Below, in pieces: positions 1 to 9,017 of a stretch of DNA of 64,000 bases. Below the pieces are notes generated by a model. That model was not told the origin of the DNA. It did no database searches and saw only the letters and a list, made by a program, of their open reading frames with translations. Source of the DNA: Parabacteroides hominis (GTDB taxonomy: Bacteria; Bacteroidota; Bacteroidia; Bacteroidales; Tannerellaceae); contig NZ_JACOOJ010000004.1 of the NCBI RefSeq assembly GCF_014287585.1, positions 135,830 to 199,829 on the forward strand, written 5' to 3'. The position numbers and the translations under genes were made by a program. Numbering within the stretch: the stretch's first letter is position 1; every line of letters starts with the position of its first letter.

Positions 1-3000
1 ACATATTTTCCGAAAGATAAGGTAACCCCGATAGGTAAAATATATATTGCGGAGTTGATATATAAAGTCACTCAAGATATTGATGAAACAGGTGATTGGA
101 TAGAAGGTGTTAATATCTCTCCTAATGCTGAACAAGTTGATTTAGATTATAAAGATTCATTAGATCCCTTTTTGCCTCTTATAAAGCTCAATAAATTGCA
201 GAATCTATGTGGCAATGGAATTTCTATTACAACAGCGGTTCCATCAGTAAAAAGAGGAAGTGACGAAGAAATTTTAGTTGAATTTGAAAGAATGTTATGT
301 CTTACAACTCAAATTTTAACAGATGGAATTCTTCAAACACCAGTGGCTTTAACTAAAGATATTACAAAACGGGTTTTTCCCATAGTTAGATTTTATTATA
401 AAGAAATTTCTCATAGAAATAGATATTGGTATAAACTCAAAGAGTCTAAAGGATCCTATTTTGACTACCTTATTTATGCCGTTTCTAAGTTTAGTCCCCA
501 ATGCCTAGAAAATTTAGGAAACTATCTGTTTCAGGAATTTGAGAATTCTCCAAAATATTGGGGATCCAGTTTAAAAAGGAAAATCATAGTATCGCTTTTA
601 GAAAATGGTTTTAATCAAGAAATAGCACAAAAACAATTGATAAAATTGGAAGAATCTATGTTTGTTGGTCACGATATTGATGGGCGTATCAATGAATGTT
701 TAGCACATTCAAATGCATGGCTCAAAATAGGAAAGTTCATTGAAGGTGAAAAATGGCTCAAACAAGCAATTCAAGAATCTATAGGAATAGGTTATAGCAA
801 AGATTATCAATTTAGTTCATGGATTAAATGGCTTAAAATAACCATTCTGAAAAATCCAGAAGACGCAACAAAAAGAATTAAATGGTTTTTATCTCATTTA
901 AACCATATAAAAGAAACCACAGAGGGAAAAGCTTATTGGGATGCATCCGAAGAATTATTGGAAGTAGCATATGAACATAATCATAATGATGGTTTTGAAC
1001 AAACCGCTTGGCAGTTGGAACATAATTTGATTGATTTCAATGAAGCTATGTCCCTTTTTATAAAATTCTTTGTTGAACGAACTAAAAGTCAAGATGAGTT
1101 TGTTAGTATTGTTCAACTGTACACGCATTTATACTTGCTTTTATCAGAATCAACAGACTTGTCTTTACTTCAGACTATTTTATCAAAAGGGCATAAAATA
1201 TTAGAAAGAAAGTTTTTCGTGAATCAGGTATTGGGAATTATTTCCGCTATTAATATTAAGGCGTATGAAATTAATCGACATTATTTACTTTCTGAAATCA
1301 ATAATTTTTTCTTGTCATCTGGAATGAAAATAGAAAATTATCTTCCGGACTTTCGAATACCAGAAAAAAAAGAAAGAACCGGATCGTCAGAGTCATCTAA
1401 TATTTTAGAATTAAAAACAAATAATGAAAGCCTTCATGAAAGTGAAGTATTGAAACGGAGTGTAAATTATGACGATTTGAAAAATTTTGTTCAAGATGAA
1501 GATGTGAGATCGTATTTCAATTGGTCAAATGTATTGGAGAATATAACCCCTCTACTTTCCACTTCCCAAATTGAAGAGATTGCTAATATATCCCAAATAA
1601 GACGGAGAGAGTCCGATTTTTATGCCAAGCTAAGTATAGCTGCTTTTGAGAAAGGTGATGTTGAATTAGCAGAGAAATTAGCCAATAAAAGTCTTGAATC
1701 ATCAAGTGAGTCTGGATGGATTAAATATATGGATGGCGGAACTAGAATAACAGCTTTTAATGCTTTGAGAAGGATAAATTCAGAGCTGTCTTCAGAAAAA
1801 GCATTTGAAGTTTTTTCTCATGATATTGCAAGTACAAATTATCCTAGTACATATATCACTCATCTTGATGAAATAATTCCCTTATTAGTCAAAACGTATA
1901 ATGAGGAAGAAATTTGGTTTGAAATTTTTGGTTATTTGCAAAGGGTAATGGCCAATAGTAATCCAACAGAAGATTTGCCAGTGCTTTCATCTATTAATCA
2001 GCCTATAATAGAGACTTTGGTGGACTATTTGATGTATTTGTTAAAATCCCCTGTGGTCATCGTAAAAGAACAGTCGACTATATTATTCGCAAAATACATT
2101 GATCAGGGAAATAGCTACGCTTTTAATCAATTAATAGAAAAAAAGCTAGATGATTACCTATCTATGGATGTTATAATGGCATTGTTTGAGTTAAAATCGA
2201 TAAAGGTTAATGATCTTCTTCCTCGAATTAAAGAATTTGCAATATCAAAAGACTATCAATTGAGAGATAATGCAAGTCAGATTCTTGCAATAAAAGGAGA
2301 AGAAATCCCTATTCCTCCAATAATTGATTTACCTCAAATATATTCTTTGCATATTCCTGAAACTAAAAAGCCAGATTTCAATAAGCCAATTGATCCATAT
2401 TTTCCGGATATTGACATTAATGACCCACTAGACCTAATCAGGCCCTTTGAATACTACATAAATATTTTATATCAAGAATCTGGCATCGATGAATCTAATT
2501 TAATCTATAGGACTTGTTCTATTATGAAACAAATTGGAAATAAAGAAGAATGGACTGTTGATTATGAAAAGAAGCTAAGATACCATTTAGAAGAAGTTAA
2601 CTTAAAGTATTCTTATCCAAGACCAAGAGTTATTGCGGCACAAAGAGCTATTATGTGTGTTGTTAATGAGTTAATAGACTCCGGCATTATTGATGATATA
2701 AGAATTCGAGGTGCTTTCAGGTCACATGATTATACAGTCCCCCTTTTTGGTGAGACTGTTAAGCCTTCATTTATCCCAAGAATTGAAGAAAAAGAATTTG
2801 GAGGTGTAAATAATGATTGGTTGGATAGGATTGCTGAATCATCTAGATTAGCTGAACCTTTATTGGATTACGGAAAAGATTTCAAGATTATAGCAGAATA
2901 TACAATGATCAAGAATCTAGATTGGGGGGCACCTACAGAAGAATACATGTCACAAATTGCTGTTAGCGATAAATTGGATGAAGAAAACCACTACATTTTT

Positions 3001-3423
3001 GGTGCTGTTTTTCATCAGTTGAGTAAGGATTACCATTATTTGAGAGGTGGAGGACATTTCATTGTAGTTATTAGAGATCATCGATTTAATCAATTCGAAT
3101 TAAAATCAAGATGGATTGCTATAAACCCCGTCTTAGCCAGATATTTAGGATGGGAGCCAGAATCAAATAAATTATTTGCATGGAAAAATTCCAAAGGAAG
3201 CTTAATGGCAGAGTCTATTTATTGGTCAAATGGAAACATTCATATGGATCCACGCAAAGATGGAGAAGTTGGAGAAGGTTGGTTTGTCATTGTTTCAAAG
3301 GAGGGATTGGATCAAATTAAATTAGTTGAAAAAAACTTGTTTATACAAAAGAAGTTGACACGATCCAAGTATGATGAATCTGTGAAACATGAGAACAAAA
3401 TATTTAATGTTATAAGTATATAA
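1..3423 (+). CDS. C-terminal part of a giant repeat-rich protein (partial at the left edge)
   Basis: The frame is open from base 1, so this is the last 1,141 codons of a gene that starts outside the window; the TTG at 55 is only an internal codon. I see no nucleotide-binding or catalytic motif in this part. Most of it is predicted helical and reads like TPR/HEAT-type repeats (about residues 150-780), followed by a Pro-rich linker and a mixed C-terminal domain rich in Trp and Gly (about 940-1100, for example RGGGHF and LGWEPES). Large STAND or NACHT-type ATPases of anti-phage systems carry such helical sensor regions C-terminally, and an McrBC pair lies just downstream, so a defence role is plausible. 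That is inference from context; the ATPase domain, if present, would be upstream. Base composition is AT-rich, unlike the housekeeping genes to the right. Confidence 0.8.
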   Translation, partial: TYFPKDKVTPIGKIYIAELIYKVTQDIDETGDWIEGVNISPNAEQVDLDYKDSLDPFLPLIKLNKLQNLCGNGISITTAVPSVKRGSDEEILVEFERMLCLTTQILTDGILQTPVALTKDITKRVFPIVRFYYKEISHRNRYWYKLKESKGSYFDYLIYAVSKFSPQCLENLGNYLFQEFENSPKYWGSSLKRKIIVSLLENGFNQEIAQKQLIKLEESMFVGHDIDGRINECLAHSNAWLKIGKFIEGEKWLKQAIQESIGIGYSKDYQFSSWIKWLKITILKNPEDATKRIKWFLSHLNHIKETTEGKAYWDASEELLEVAYEHNHNDGFEQTAWQLEHNLIDFNEAMSLFIKFFVERTKSQDEFVSIVQLYTHLYLLLSESTDLSLLQTILSKGHKILERKFFVNQVLGIISAINIKAYEINRHYLLSEINNFFLSSGMKIENYLPDFRIPEKKERTGSSESSNILELKTNNESLHESEVLKRSVNYDDLKNFVQDEDVRSYFNWSNVLENITPLLSTSQIEEIANISQIRRRESDFYAKLSIAAFEKGDVELAEKLANKSLESSSESGWIKYMDGGTRITAFNALRRINSELSSEKAFEVFSHDIASTNYPSTYITHLDEIIPLLVKTYNEEEIWFEIFGYLQRVMANSNPTEDLPVLSSINQPIIETLVDYLMYLLKSPVVIVKEQSTILFAKYIDQGNSYAFNQLIEKKLDDYLSMDVIMALFELKSIKVNDLLPRIKEFAISKDYQLRDNASQILAIKGEEIPIPPIIDLPQIYSLHIPETKKPDFNKPIDPYFPDIDINDPLDLIRPFEYYINILYQESGIDESNLIYRTCSIMKQIGNKEEWTVDYEKKLRYHLEEVNLKYSYPRPRVIAAQRAIMCVVNELIDSGIIDDIRIRGAFRSHDYTVPLFGETVKPSFIPRIEEKEFGGVNNDWLDRIAESSRLAEPLLDYGKDFKIIAEYTMIKNLDWGAPTEEYMSQIAVSDKLDEENHYIFGAVFHQLSKDYHYLRGGGHFIVVIRDHRFNQFELKSRWIAINPVLARYLGWEPESNKLFAWKNSKGSLMAESIYWSNGNIHMDPRKDGEVGEGWFVIVSKEGLDQIKLVEKNLFIQKKLTRSKYDESVKHENKIFNVISI

Positions 3424-3761
3424 TTACGCCACACATCACTATTCTATATGAAGCGGTGGAGATTTCCCAATAAAGAATATAGATAATTATTTGTTAGTAG
3501 TAAGATGCAAAATATTTACTTTCTGATAGTAGTTAATGCATATTGATAATTTTGTAGACTTAAAGAAAAGTCTTATCCTTGCTATTAGTATTCTCCATGA
3601 GCAAACTACTGCAAAAGCACGTAGCAAATTAGTGGGATAATTCATGGGATATGCTTGAAACTAAAAATATAAAGTTTTAAATATCAGCATGGTAACTCCG
3701 ACAGGAGAATCCCAGGCGGATCACATAAGAACAAAGCCAAACGGCGACAAAAAAAGAGATA

Positions 3762-3797
3762 AGTCCTACAATATCAACGTATTGTGGGACTTTTTTT
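3762..3797 (+). terminator. Rho-independent terminator
   Basis: AGTCCTACAATA and TATTGTGGGACT form a 12-bp stem with one G-T pair around a six-base loop, followed by a run of T. It lies about 340 bp after the stop of the giant gene, so it ends either that transcript or a lost gene in between. Confidence 0.7.
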
Positions 3798-3980
3798 ATT
3801 GTTTCAGTCTTGCTTGAAAGACAAAAAAGGGGTACGAAAAGACATACTTTAGTTTCCAAATAGGGGGGGTACGGTTGTTGGAAAATGGCTTACTTTTGGT
3901 GTGATTTGTTTATGTTCTATTTGTTTCATTTTCAGTGATTAGAATTTGTTTTGTAATCTAAAAAAGTGAGACAGTGAAAA

Positions 3981-4027
3981 ATGAAAAGAGTGTATTCAGC
4001 GTATTGTTTTACCTGAAAAGAAATAAT
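3981..4027 (+). pseudogene. Possible remnant of a tyrosine integrase N-terminus
   Basis: ATG followed by MKRVYSA, then after a frame change LFYLKRNN. Many integrases of Bacteroidales conjugative and mobilizable elements begin with a phrase like M-S-T-F-S-V-L-F-Y-L-K-R-N, and the phase break sits in the middle of it. Only about 15 codons match and the sequence then diverges, so this may be coincidence. If real, it marks the decayed edge of an element that carried in the neighbouring defence genes. Confidence 0.3.
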
Positions 4028-4246
4028 CTGACTTTAATTTCTTTTGAATTAGAGATTATGCTGAATTCGAGAGAAGTTGGGTAACGGTTTGGCGACCGTT
4101 CTTCTTTCTGTGCTTTGCGGTGCAATGCTATCAAATAACTCAGGGCAAAGGGGGAGTGAGGAAATCTCAAGCATATATTCTCCCTTTTGTGGTTAGATAT
4201 AAAGGATTATCCCCTTTATAATTTGTTAATTCGGTTTAGTCGTTAA

Positions 4247-5500
4247 TTATTCGAGTAATTTATTTATGCTATCAGAGATCATCATTTGCCACCTCTTCAC
4301 ATTGACATCTACTCCAATGGAAATCACCCCACACTCATTCTCACTCAATTCGTTAGGATTATAGGTGTCATATTCATAGTACTTACCGGTTCTATAGCTG
4401 CAGTCTATTCCGGGATAAACTAATGCAACCTTTTTGGCACCAAAATATTTCATATATACAAACATCTGCCTGAGATCTTCATGCACCGGATTATGACCGT
4501 TTAAGTTCTTCCATTTAGTATCTAATACCACGCACTTCTCAGTCCCTTTATTTAGCACAATATCCGGTCTGATTCTTGACCGATGGCCTGTATTCGGTTT
4601 CCAGAAATTTTTGATACTTTGAGCTGCAATCGTTGTCTCTTTATCTTTGAATTTTCTTATACTAACATATACAAATTGCTCCCAAAGTGCATTCATGTCA
4701 AACATCAAAGCCAATACGTTATCATCACCTTTGCGCACATCCGGATGATAATTCAATAATAATAAACGAGAAATTTCCAAAGCTTTTCTATATGGCTCGG
4801 TCTTACGATCTAGTGAAATTCGTTCAAAAAGGGTCTTGGTTACCTTAACATCGTATAGTTCCGGGAAATCTAAAAGCAGTGTTCCTATACGGCTATTAAG
4901 CTCAGTATGGGTATGTATGTTTTTCAGGAGTTTTAATGTCTTATAAAGAATAGCGTGGATATCATGTTGCTTATCATAAGTATAATGTTTGACATAGAAA
5001 CGCTCTTGATGAACTATATTCTGATTAATATGCTTAGCAAAATGTATGGTTCCCTTCAATATAGAGAGATTCCCCTCCGTTTTACGATACTTTTTTACTA
5101 ATCCTCTGTGTAAAAGATATTCTAACTCCTTAACGAATAATTCAAAGTATAAATCGAGTACAGAATTGGCACGTAATTGCAAATCGGAACTACTGGGTGC
5201 ATGGATATCAATAACACCCACTGCGCGTAGCATAGATATCAAGACATTCCGCCAAGTATTTTCATCTCCGCTCTTATCTGCTTTTGGCAAAACTTCTATT
5301 ATGGTTTTACCAATCTGAATAACACCTACATATTCATTGAATTTGACTCCATGATGCACTAATGAGTAATAGGGAACTCCATCTTCGCCATAGAATGTCT
5401 GTAAAACACCTAATTGCTTTTGAGAAAGTCGTTTTTCTCCCCGATCAGAACGCAGGGTTTCATGTTCAAAAACAGTAATATGTCCATCCACCTTTTTCAA
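4247..5500 (-). CDS. mcrC: McrC-type restriction endonuclease subunit
   Basis: McrC is the nuclease partner of the McrB motor in modification-dependent restriction; it joins the McrB ring and cuts DNA near methylated or otherwise modified sites. This 417-residue protein has the family's N-terminal beta-rich part, then a C-terminal PD-(D/E)XK core: RIRPDIVL with the metal-binding Asp at about 320, then LDTKWK about 15 residues later. The gene begins 3 bp after the mcrB stop codon, so the two are translationally linked. The first in-frame start is TTG at 5500; a GTG three codons later is an alternative. Full length compared with the family (about 350-450 residues). Confidence 0.9.
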   Translation of the reverse strand: MKKVDGHITVFEHETLRSDRGEKRLSQKQLGVLQTFYGEDGVPYYSLVHHGVKFNEYVGVIQIGKTIIEVLPKADKSGDENTWRNVLISMLRAVGVIDIHAPSSSDLQLRANSVLDLYFELFVKELEYLLHRGLVKKYRKTEGNLSILKGTIHFAKHINQNIVHQERFYVKHYTYDKQHDIHAILYKTLKLLKNIHTHTELNSRIGTLLLDFPELYDVKVTKTLFERISLDRKTEPYRKALEISRLLLLNYHPDVRKGDDNVLALMFDMNALWEQFVYVSIRKFKDKETTIAAQSIKNFWKPNTGHRSRIRPDIVLNKGTEKCVVLDTKWKNLNGHNPVHEDLRQMFVYMKYFGAKKVALVYPGIDCSYRTGKYYEYDTYNPNELSENECGVISIGVDVNVKRWQMMISDSINKLLE

Positions 5501-5503
5501 CTT

Positions 5504-7456
5504 TTACACTTTTCTCATTAATGAATATACTGCTGCCGTGAAACTTTCATCTGTCATGTCTTGGGCATTTCGGATACGATAGACTATCTTCTCCAAAAGA
5601 ACGCTACTCTCATAATCATCAAATGGTGCGAAGAAGTCTTCTTCAATCTGATTTTCATTAATTTCAAAGAATCCGGCACCAATAACCAATCCTATTTTGC
5701 CATAATCTCCATAAAAATATTCTTGTAGCAGTGGAATGATTTTATTTTGAAATGTACTTTTTAGATCATTTAGGGTACTAATATTTAAAAAATAGCTATG
5801 CCCTATCATATGGTCTTTGTCCAACAACTTTTCGATTCGCTTGTTAATAATTTCAAGAAGGAGGGATAAGTCTATTCCATTTATTATTCCATCTTTGGCC
5901 TTACCATCAGTTCTTATTAAACTATAGCAGGGAGGCATTTCAATAAAACTGAATCTTCGTCTGAGAGCAGTATCCAAAGCCTCTACACTTCTGTCGGCAG
6001 TATTCATAGTCCCCAAAATATACACATTAGGGGGAACGCCAAAAGAATCCTTACTATATGGTAATCGTACTTGAATCGCCTCTGCATTTCCCAAACGCTT
6101 ATCTTCCTCTATTAAAGTAATCAACTCTCCAAAAATTTGAGAAACATTACCGCGGTTAATTTCGTCAATAATCAGCACAAATGACTCTCCATCTTTATCT
6201 TTATAATCTTCTCTCGAAAGGGCTTGAACGACTTCTTTTTTTTCCTCCCAAGTATATTTTCTTATACTCTTATTCGGCTCTACAGAATCAGAGATGTTAT
6301 TTCTTATGGCATTCAGTACGGCCCAGTTAGCCGTAGAGTTACTGCCTCCAATAATTGATCTGAACTGTTGATCTATATTATGAACTTCCGATAAATCGCT
6401 AAAAGCGGCATGAAGTTTTGAAAGTCTTTGTTTTGTAACCGGATAAATATTGTCTTTGCCCGGATGTTTAATCAGAATACTCCCTTGTTGGGAAATTCCA
6501 TCAACAATAACCCTCCCTCCATTTTTAGTAGCTAATTCTACTTGTTGTTCTGATGTAAGTTTCTCTTCTATTCTTTGAACAAAATCATCAAAAGCAAGTG
6601 AGAAATCAAGCACATTCTCAGTGATTTCGGACTCCTTTTCTTTCGCCAATGCAAAAGCCGCTTCAATGCACAATTTCCTGAAAATACCCTCTTCTATTCG
6701 ATAAATGATAGGGTCTCCCTCTTTTTCCGGTTCAACAGGCTTAATTCCTTCGACAAAATCCTCGTATGTCATGCTTTGATGGAATGTTGTAAAAACAATC
6801 CTCCCTTCTTTGACTTTTTGCTCAAAGCGTTCTTTTACATCTTGTCGACTTAAACCTGTTAAATCTTCTCCACAAAGTTCTAATGCTTTATTTATAGTAT
6901 TATATGTTTTTCCTGTACCCGGAGGACCGAAAAGTATTTGATTTAACTCATTAGCCATTTTTGATTCCTTTTTATATGTTCTGATAAGACTATCGATTTT
7001 TTGAATGGTGTCTAAATGTTGAATTTTATACACGGTAGTTTGTAAACCTTCATCATTTCTCAATTCAGGTTCTATAATTTTCCAAACTACTCGTCTAAAA
7101 TGAGGAAAGTTCTCGGAACTATTATATCCATAATCACCCACAATTTCTCCTATGCCTAAGATTTTTGCTCCGTTTTGGGCTAAAACAATATCGCCATCTT
7201 TAATATCCTTCAAAAAACTGAATATTTCTCCTGCTTTTCGGCTTGCTACATTTTTCTTATCGGGATAATAGCCCTCATCATGAAACAATCGGATTATATC
7301 TTTTTTACTTTGAATGCCGCTTTCTAATAAATCTCCTATCTCCGGCCATCCAATCGATACATACTGATTATTCTTCATTATTTCCCAGTAATTATTATAA
7401 CCATCACTGGTGCCAATACGCCAATAATTTCGAGATTGTCCTATTTGTTTGTCCAT
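5504..7456 (-). CDS. mcrB: McrB-type AAA+ GTPase with N-terminal EVE-like modified-base reader
   Basis: This is the motor and specificity subunit of an McrBC system. Residues about 10-165 look like an EVE/PUA-like fold (YWRIGTSDG, VSIGWPEIGDL, DGDIVLAQNGAKILGIGEI), a class that binds modified cytosines in other McrB proteins. The AAA+ core has Walker A GPPGTGKT at 177-184, Walker B LIIDEINRG with the McrB signature NRGNVSQIFGE, sensor GTMNTADRS, and an arginine-rich LRRRFSF element. An in-frame TAG 15 bases upstream of the ATG at 7456 fixes the start. The upstream reading frame holds a separate small ORF that overlaps the first codons. The base modification recognised cannot be read from the sequence. 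Confidence 0.92.
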   Translation of the reverse strand: MDKQIGQSRNYWRIGTSDGYNNYWEIMKNNQYVSIGWPEIGDLLESGIQSKKDIIRLFHDEGYYPDKKNVASRKAGEIFSFLKDIKDGDIVLAQNGAKILGIGEIVGDYGYNSSENFPHFRRVVWKIIEPELRNDEGLQTTVYKIQHLDTIQKIDSLIRTYKKESKMANELNQILFGPPGTGKTYNTINKALELCGEDLTGLSRQDVKERFEQKVKEGRIVFTTFHQSMTYEDFVEGIKPVEPEKEGDPIIYRIEEGIFRKLCIEAAFALAKEKESEITENVLDFSLAFDDFVQRIEEKLTSEQQVELATKNGGRVIVDGISQQGSILIKHPGKDNIYPVTKQRLSKLHAAFSDLSEVHNIDQQFRSIIGGSNSTANWAVLNAIRNNISDSVEPNKSIRKYTWEEKKEVVQALSREDYKDKDGESFVLIIDEINRGNVSQIFGELITLIEEDKRLGNAEAIQVRLPYSKDSFGVPPNVYILGTMNTADRSVEALDTALRRRFSFIEMPPCYSLIRTDGKAKDGIINGIDLSLLLEIINKRIEKLLDKDHMIGHSYFLNISTLNDLKSTFQNKIIPLLQEYFYGDYGKIGLVIGAGFFEINENQIEEDFFAPFDDYESSVLLEKIVYRIRNAQDMTDESFTAAVYSLMRKV

Positions 7457-7551
7457 CGTGTTGAAGGTCTAAGTTCTATGCCATCTCGATTAATTCGTGA
7501 AATAGCCTGAAGTATGTGCTCTTTCGTAATACCTTTGGGATCAAATGTCAT
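7441..7551 (-). CDS. 36-codon ORF overlapping the mcrB start; possible cut-off ScoMcrA-N-like head domain
   Basis: From ATG at 7549-7551 this reads MTFDPKGITKEHILQAIS, then RINRDGIELRPSTRW, then TNK and a stop inside the mcrB start region, in a different frame from mcrB. The phrase K-E-H-x-L-x-A-I-x-x-I-x-R-x-G-I-x-x-x-P-S-T-x-x resembles, from memory, the beginning of the ScoMcrA-N-type head domain found at the N-terminus of some McrB and McrA proteins, which normally continues for about 60 more residues. Here it stops exactly where mcrB begins. It may be a leftover of a replaced specificity domain, or a short leader ORF whose stop overlaps the mcrB ATG and couples its translation. Confidence 0.5.
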   Translation of the reverse strand: MTFDPKGITKEHILQAISRINRDGIELRPSTRWTNK

Positions 7552-8328
7552 ATTTATTTGCGTTATTATATTTGAACATCAAAGATAAGGAATATATAGC
7601 AGACAGCCTTCAATTATATCTTAAAACCTTTGCTTTTGCCCTCTTCCTGTTTGATACTGGGTCTTTTATGGTAGTTGGTCGCCTGCTCACTTCCTCATCT
7701 TGTGCCTAAACCAGTCGAGTATCTTTCGCCTCAAAGTGTTGTTTGTGTTCCGGTGAAGAGCATTTAGCCGATTCGTCCGTCAAGGTTTTACGAGGTAATA
7801 ACGGCCTCTAAGCCTAATGACTGCCTTCTGTGTTTATAATTTATTCATATGTAATATGTTATCGTTATATTTGCTCGTTATTATTATTGTTTGATAATGT
7901 GTGAATATAGTGATAATAATATATCACAAATGAAAGCTGAAGAAAATTTAATTTCAAAACCTATATAGATATTTTGATCTTCGAAATTTATTTCGTTACT
8001 TTGTGTCATAGGTGTGATAGCTTTTATTACTGAATTTTGTTTTCGTAGTTACAAATGTAAGTAATTTAGTTATTGCACCTATTTTTTTATCAAATCTCAT
8101 CGGGCGGGAAACGCCCTACAGTAATCAGCCATACCGACGGGTCGGTGGAAATGAGCAATGCAAACATAGTGACTTGATTGCATATCGTCCATCGAAAACA
8201 GACATACTTTCCATGTCGGTCACCCTCTATCCACGAACTGCTCTATATATTAGGAACTCCACCAGTAAATGCAACAAAAAAATAGGAGAGTTGAAATGGT
8301 AGACGTTTAAATAAAGAGATAAATTGAA
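7552..8328. other. 777-bp spacer with decayed coding-like sequence
   Basis: No intact gene is visible. On the minus strand, 7613-7807 reads as one frame broken only by a TAG at 7706-7708 (segments containing LTDESAKCSSPEHKQHF and SRRPTTIKDPVSNRKR), which looks like the 3' end of a decayed gene I cannot name. On the plus strand, 8097-8178 reads SSGGKRPTVISHTDGS and onwards to a stop. The part between about 7840 and 8080 is very AT-rich and featureless. The region is probably debris from mobile DNA at the edge of the island. Confidence 0.4.
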
Positions 8329-8595
8329 ATGAAAAAATATCAGAGGTTTGTGAACAATATGAAAAACAAGAATGTTTATTTGAGGTACATAAAGAATGTA
8401 AATTCAAATAATCTAAAAAACATGAAAAGTATGATATCGTACACAGACGCTGAAAACGGGAAAGTTGCTTTGATGCAGGAGATATTGGGTGTTAAAGACA
8501 TACAAGATATTGACTTGCTCTACGAATTGCACCAGGAGTTTATGGATGCACAAAAGAATGCAGGAAATAGTGAAGAGCAGAATGAACTTTCATGA
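8329..8595 (+). CDS. Small hypothetical protein (88 aa)
   Basis: Unrecognised. The N-terminal half is very Lys- and Asn-rich, with internal Met codons (starts also possible at residues 11 and 33); the C-terminal half is acidic and helical (ISYTDAENGKVALMQEILGV onwards). It has no signal peptide or membrane segment. It starts with ATG and ends 17 bp before a strong terminator. The sequence DAENGKVALMQEILGV could be a short helix-turn motif, but I cannot assign a function. It is the last gene of the AT-rich island before the tRNA-Arg cluster. Confidence 0.55.
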   Translation: MKKYQRFVNNMKNKNVYLRYIKNVNSNNLKNMKSMISYTDAENGKVALMQEILGVKDIQDIDLLYELHQEFMDAQKNAGNSEEQNELS

Positions 8596-8611
8596 TTCTT
8601 CAAAAACAAAA

Positions 8612-8648
8612 AAAGAGAATGCTAACTTGATAGCATTCTCTTTTTTTT
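8612..8648 (+). terminator. Rho-independent terminator
   Basis: AAAGAGAATGCTA pairs perfectly with TAGCATTCTCTTT around a six-base loop, with T and A tracts on either side. It ends the 88-aa gene on the plus strand and, read from the other strand, also lies immediately after the last tRNA-Arg, so it probably works in both directions. Confidence 0.85.
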
Positions 8649-8649
8649 G

Positions 8650-8723
8650 TGACCGCGACAGGATTCAAACCTGTAACCGGCTGATCCGTAGTCAGCTACT
8701 CTATTCAGTTGAGCTACGCGGCC
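8650..8723 (-). tRNA. tRNA-Arg(ACG), copy 3 in transcription order
   Basis: The minus strand folds as a complete cloverleaf: acceptor GGCCGCG with CGCGGTC, discriminator A at 8650, anticodon stem GCTGA/TCAGC around loop CTACGGA (anticodon ACG), and T-loop GGTTTGAATCC. CCA is not encoded. It is identical over the tRNA body to the two copies upstream. Its 3' end is the border of the AT-rich defence island, the usual side for integration into a tRNA gene. Confidence 0.95.
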
Positions 8724-8759
8724 AATCTTTATATTTTCGTTTAAACTTTATCTGAGTGG

Positions 8760-8833
8760 TGACCGCGACAGGATTCAAACCTGTAACCGGCTGATCCGTA
8801 GTCAGCTACTCTATTCAGTTGAGCTACGCGGCC
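8760..8833 (-). tRNA. tRNA-Arg(ACG), copy 2
   Basis: Same 74-nt sequence and fold as its neighbours. It starts exactly 110 bp from each of them, and the spacers (containing GTTTAAAC) are also similar, so the cluster arose by tandem duplication of a 110-bp unit. Confidence 0.95.
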
Positions 8834-8869
8834 AATCTTCATTTTTGTTTAAACTTCATCTTGAAATGG

Positions 8870-8943
8870 TGACCGCGACAGGATTCAAACCTGTAACCGG
8901 CTGATCCGTAGTCAGCTACTCTATTCAGTTGAGCTACGCGGCC
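8870..8943 (-). tRNA. tRNA-Arg(ACG), copy 1 (promoter-proximal)
   Basis: First of the three in the direction of transcription, with the same sequence and fold. A consensus Bacteroidota promoter lies about 20-50 bp upstream. Confidence 0.95.
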
Positions 8944-8964
8944 ATTATTTCGTGATTGCGAGTG

Positions 8965-8994
8965 CAAAGGTAGCACTTTCTTTAATATCTGCAA
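8965..8994 (-). promoter_or_regulatory. Promoter of the tRNA-Arg cluster
   Basis: On the minus strand: TTG, 19 bases, TACCTTTG. This matches the Bacteroidota -33/-7 consensus and is placed just before the first tRNA. Confidence 0.7.
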
Positions 8995-9017
8995 GTCTTT
9001 TCTATATCTTTTTTTTA

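Larger units (their letters stand above)
3424..4246. other. 823-bp AT-rich spacer with decayed mobile-element sequence
   Basis: There is no convincing intact gene. It holds a terminator hairpin (3762-3797), the octamer GGGGTACG twice (about 3830 and 3867), and a short stretch that reads like the N-terminus of a Bacteroidales integrase with a frameshift (3981-4027). The rest shows no recognisable coding or structural signal. It separates the + strand giant gene from the 3' end of mcrC on the opposite strand. Confidence 0.5.

Noticed and set aside
3677..3859. 60-codon minus-strand ORF
   Set aside because: Crosses a clear terminator hairpin and has no homology; likely chance.
7613..7807. Possible gene on the minus strand
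   Set aside because: No start codon in good context and an in-frame TAG; treated as decayed sequence.
8489..8755. 88-codon plus-strand ORF
   Set aside because: Runs into a terminator and a tRNA-Arg gene; shadow of the 8329-8595 gene.
8650..8943. Tandem tRNA-Arg copies as att site duplicates of an integrated element
   Set aside because: All three copies are complete and only 110 bp apart with similar spacers, so simple tandem duplication is the better explanation.
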